From: Phenylobacterium sp. CCH9-H3
Lineage (GTDB): Bacteria; Pseudomonadota; Alphaproteobacteria; Caulobacterales; Caulobacteraceae
Assembly (NCBI RefSeq): GCF_001557235.1
Contig: NZ_LSJI01000171.1
Coordinates: 9,403 to 73,402, forward strand
Length of the DNA stretch: 64,000 nucleotides
Direction of reading: 5' to 3'
Shown here: in pieces, positions 61,712-64,000 of the stretch
How the letters are laid out: the number at the start of each line of letters is the position of its first letter
Numbering within the stretch: the first letter of the stretch is position 1
The notes under the pieces: generated by a model
What the model was told of the DNA's origin: nothing
Database searches by the model: none
Seen by the model: only the letters and a program-made list of their open reading frames with translations
Program-made: the position numbers and the translations under genes

Positions 61712-64000
61712 GCAACCCTGGCCTCCGCCGACACCTGCTGGACGCACCGCTCGACCACCTCGCGGCCGAGGCGCGGGCCGTCCGCGACGCCCGGGGGCCC
61801 GAGCGCATCACCTATTCACGCAAGGTGTTTCTGCCGCTCACTCAGCTGTGCCGCGACGTCTGCCACTACTGCACCTTCGCCAAGGCGCCCCGGGGCCTGG
61901 CGTCGGCCTACATGTCGCCGGACGAGGTGCTGGAGGTTGTCCGCGCCGGCGCGGGCGCCGGCTGCAAGGAGGCGTTGTTCACGCTGGGCGACAAGCCCGA
62001 GCTGCGCTACGCCGCGGCCCGCGAAGCCTTGGATCGCCTGGGCTTCGCCACCACCGTCGACTACCTCGCGCACGTGGCCGGCCGGGTGCTGACCGAGACC
62101 GGCCTCATCCCGCATATCAACGCCGGCGTGTTGACGACCGCCGACTACGCGCGCCTGCGCCGGGTCTCCGGTTCCATGGGCCTGATGCTCGAGAGCGCCT
62201 CCGAGCGGCTCTGCCGGCGCGGCGGACCTCACTTCGGATCGCCCGACAAGGCGCCGGCGGCGCGACTGGCGAGCATCGCCGCCGCCGGCGAGGCTGCTAT
62301 CCCGTTCACCAGCGGATTGCTCATCGGCATCGGCGAGACCCGTGACGAGCGGATCGACGCGCTCCTGGCGCTGCGCGACCTGCACCGGACGCACGGCCAC
62401 CTGCAGGAGGTGATCGTCCAGAATTTCCGCGCCAAGCCCCGCACGCGCATGGCCGGTGCGCCGGAACCCTCCGAAGAGGAGCTGCTGTGGACGGTGGCCG
62501 CGGCAAGGCTGGTGCTGGACCGGGAGGTGAGCGTGCAATCGCCGCCCAACCTGAACCCCGGCCGCACCCGCGCCCTGATCGACGCCGGCCTCGACGACTT
62601 CGGCGGCATCTCGCCGGTCACCATCGATCACGTGAACCCTGAAGCGCCCTGGCCGGAAATCGAGACCCTGTCCGCGGAGTGCGCAGCAGCCGGACGGCCG
62701 CTCGTGGAACGCCTGACGGCGCATCCAGCCTTCGTTCAGGAGGCGGCGCGCTGGCTGGACGCCGGGGTCGCCAAGGCGGTGCGAAAGCTGGCCGACGCCG
62801 AGGGCCTGGCGCGCGACGGCGCCTGGAGCCCCGGCGTGGCGGGCGCCGCGCCGGGCTCGCCGGAACGCCCCCTGGGCGCGGCGCCGACGCTCGCTCCCCA
62901 CCTGGGCCTCGACGATGTCCTGAGCCGCGCCGCGGCAGGCCGGACGCTGGCCGAAGCCGATATCGTGCGCCTCTTCGCCACCCGCGGGGCGGCGGCGGAG
63001 GCCGTGGTCGCCTGCGCCGACGAGCTACGCCGGAAGGTCAATGGCGAGACCGTGACCTACGTCGTCAACCGCAACATCAACTACACCAACATCTGCACCT
63101 ACAGCTGCTCGTTCTGCGCCTTCTCCAAGAGCTCCAGCAAGGCGGGCCTGCGCGAGCCGGGCTACGACCTGCCGCTGGTCGAGATCGCCGATCGCGTGCG
63201 AGAGGCCTGGTCCCGCGGCGCCACCGAGGTCTGCCTGCAGGGCGGCATCCACCCCCGCTACACCGGCGAGACCTACGTCGCGATCCTGCAGGCGGTGAAA
63301 GCGGCTGAGCCCGCAATGCACGTGCATGCGTTCTCGGCCCTGGAGGTGAGCCAAGGCGCAGCCACCCTTGGCGTGCCCGTGGCCGACTATCTCGCCCGTC
63401 TCCGCGACGAGGGCCTGGGCTCGCTGCCCGGCACCGCCGCCGAGATCCTCGACGACGAGGTCCGCGCGCAGATCTGTCCCGACAAACTCACCGCCGCCGG
63501 CTGGCTCGACGTCGTCCGCGCGGCCCACGGCGTGGGGCTGAGGACCACCGCCACCATCATGTTCGGCCACCTGGACCGGACCGAGCACTGGGCGCGGCAC
63601 CTGCTGGCCATCCGGAACCTCCAGCTCGACACGGGCGGGTTCACCGAGTTCGTGCCCCTGCCCTTCGTGCACATGGCCTCACCCGTGTACCTGCGCGGCC
63701 GGGCGCGGCGGGGGCCTACCTGGCGGGAGAGCGTGCTCATGCATGCCGTGGCCCGTATCGCCCTGCACGGCGCCATCCGCTCGATCCAGGCTTCCTGGGT
63801 GAAGCTGGGCCTGGACGGCGCGTCGGCCTGCCTGAACGCCGGGGTCAACGACCTGGGCGGCGTGCTGATGAACGAGTCCATCAGCCGCGCGGCCGGCGCC
63901 GCCCACGGCCAGGAGCTGACCGTCGCCGATCTGCAGCGCGCGGGGGCCTCGGCGGGCCGCCCGGTGGCCCAGCGGACCACGCTCTACGGCCAGCCCGCCC
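61708..64000 (+). CDS. fbiC: FbiC, Fo synthase (CofG-CofH fusion), cut by the right window edge
   Basis: At least 764 codons from ATG 61708, which overlaps the cofC stop, with no stop before the window ends. The N-terminal CofG half has the radical-SAM cluster CRDVCHYC (Cys 48, 52, 55); the C-terminal CofH half has CTYSCSFC (Cys 463, 467, 470) and LQGGIHPRYTGETY. The two halves join tyrosine to a flavin precursor to make the deazaflavin Fo. The single-chain order CofG-CofH matches actinobacterial FbiC. Only about the last few tens of residues should be missing. Confidence 0.95.
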   Translation, partial: MSNPGLRRHLLDAPLDHLAAEARAVRDARGPERITYSRKVFLPLTQLCRDVCHYCTFAKAPRGLASAYMSPDEVLEVVRAGAGAGCKEALFTLGDKPELRYAAAREALDRLGFATTVDYLAHVAGRVLTETGLIPHINAGVLTTADYARLRRVSGSMGLMLESASERLCRRGGPHFGSPDKAPAARLASIAAAGEAAIPFTSGLLIGIGETRDERIDALLALRDLHRTHGHLQEVIVQNFRAKPRTRMAGAPEPSEEELLWTVAAARLVLDREVSVQSPPNLNPGRTRALIDAGLDDFGGISPVTIDHVNPEAPWPEIETLSAECAAAGRPLVERLTAHPAFVQEAARWLDAGVAKAVRKLADAEGLARDGAWSPGVAGAAPGSPERPLGAAPTLAPHLGLDDVLSRAAAGRTLAEADIVRLFATRGAAAEAVVACADELRRKVNGETVTYVVNRNINYTNICTYSCSFCAFSKSSSKAGLREPGYDLPLVEIADRVREAWSRGATEVCLQGGIHPRYTGETYVAILQAVKAAEPAMHVHAFSALEVSQGAATLGVPVADYLARLRDEGLGSLPGTAAEILDDEVRAQICPDKLTAAGWLDVVRAAHGVGLRTTATIMFGHLDRTEHWARHLLAIRNLQLDTGGFTEFVPLPFVHMASPVYLRGRARRGPTWRESVLMHAVARIALHGAIRSIQASWVKLGLDGASACLNAGVNDLGGVLMNESISRAAGAAHGQELTVADLQRAGASAGRPVAQRTTLYGQPA

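Noticed and set aside
1..64000. CRISPR arrays, insertion sequences, tRNA or rRNA genes
   Set aside because: Reading both strands, I found no regularly spaced repeats, transposase motifs, terminal inverted repeats or RNA gene signatures.

Overview
The window is GC-rich, gene-dense DNA from an alphaproteobacterium, most likely of the Caulobacterales/Sphingomonadales type. That placement is an inference from four TonB receptors, FecI/FecR signalling, a CusRS-like two-component pair, GTG/TTG starts and chains of ATGA or TGATG start/stop overlaps. I saw no rRNA, tRNA, CRISPR array or insertion sequence, and no gene-free stretch longer than 300 bases.

Region 1 (1-7378) holds an exported type-B carboxylesterase cut by the left edge, a TetR regulator, a tandem two-headed TetR regulator coupled to a beta-lactamase-fold serine hydrolase, and a divergent TonB receptor. 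Region 2 (7639-16101) holds a response regulator/kinase pair followed by one tightly coupled operon: an isoquinoline-oxidoreductase-like Mo/Fe-S dehydrogenase (iorAB type), a small cytochrome c, a flavocytochrome-c sulfide dehydrogenase flavoprotein, and SoxX, SoxY, SoxZ and SoxA without SoxB or SoxCD. The same GTCA-N7-GTCA direct repeat lies before the regulator gene and before the operon. Region 3 (16316-25405) is an iron-acquisition block: Fur-like inverted repeats, a TonB receptor, two membrane proteins, a HAD/MtnX-like protein with altered catalytic residues, an ECF sigma factor, an anti-sigma FecR and an STN-type receptor frameshifted in an 8-G run. Region 4 (25503-35306) carries a DUF3313 lipoprotein, an RND efflux operon whose pump gene is frameshifted, and three surface-glycan genes, two of which converge in a suspicious overlap.

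Region 5 (35359-64000) is the most interesting part. It is a catabolic island for an acyl-CoA-activated carboxylic acid: SDRs, aldo/keto reductase, SnoaL-like protein, CoA ligase, paired family III CoA-transferases, two thiolase-fold/DUF35 pairs, two acyl-CoA dehydrogenases, an APH-like phosphotransferase, an amidohydrolase, an MDR reductase, an F420-dependent LLM oxidoreductase, a TonB receptor and an MFS carrier. Two FadR-type GntR regulators sit inside it. An ATGATNATCAT-rich operator recurs in seven spacers, usually between or over promoter -35 and -10 elements. One site sits at the divergent promoter of a complete coenzyme F420 operon: an NADPH:F420 reductase-CofE fusion, CofD, CofC and FbiC (cut by the right edge). 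The layout says that the cell makes and reduces F420 under the control of the same regulator that turns on the catabolic enzymes. The F420 transcript also has a leader able to form two mutually exclusive hairpins over its ribosome binding site.
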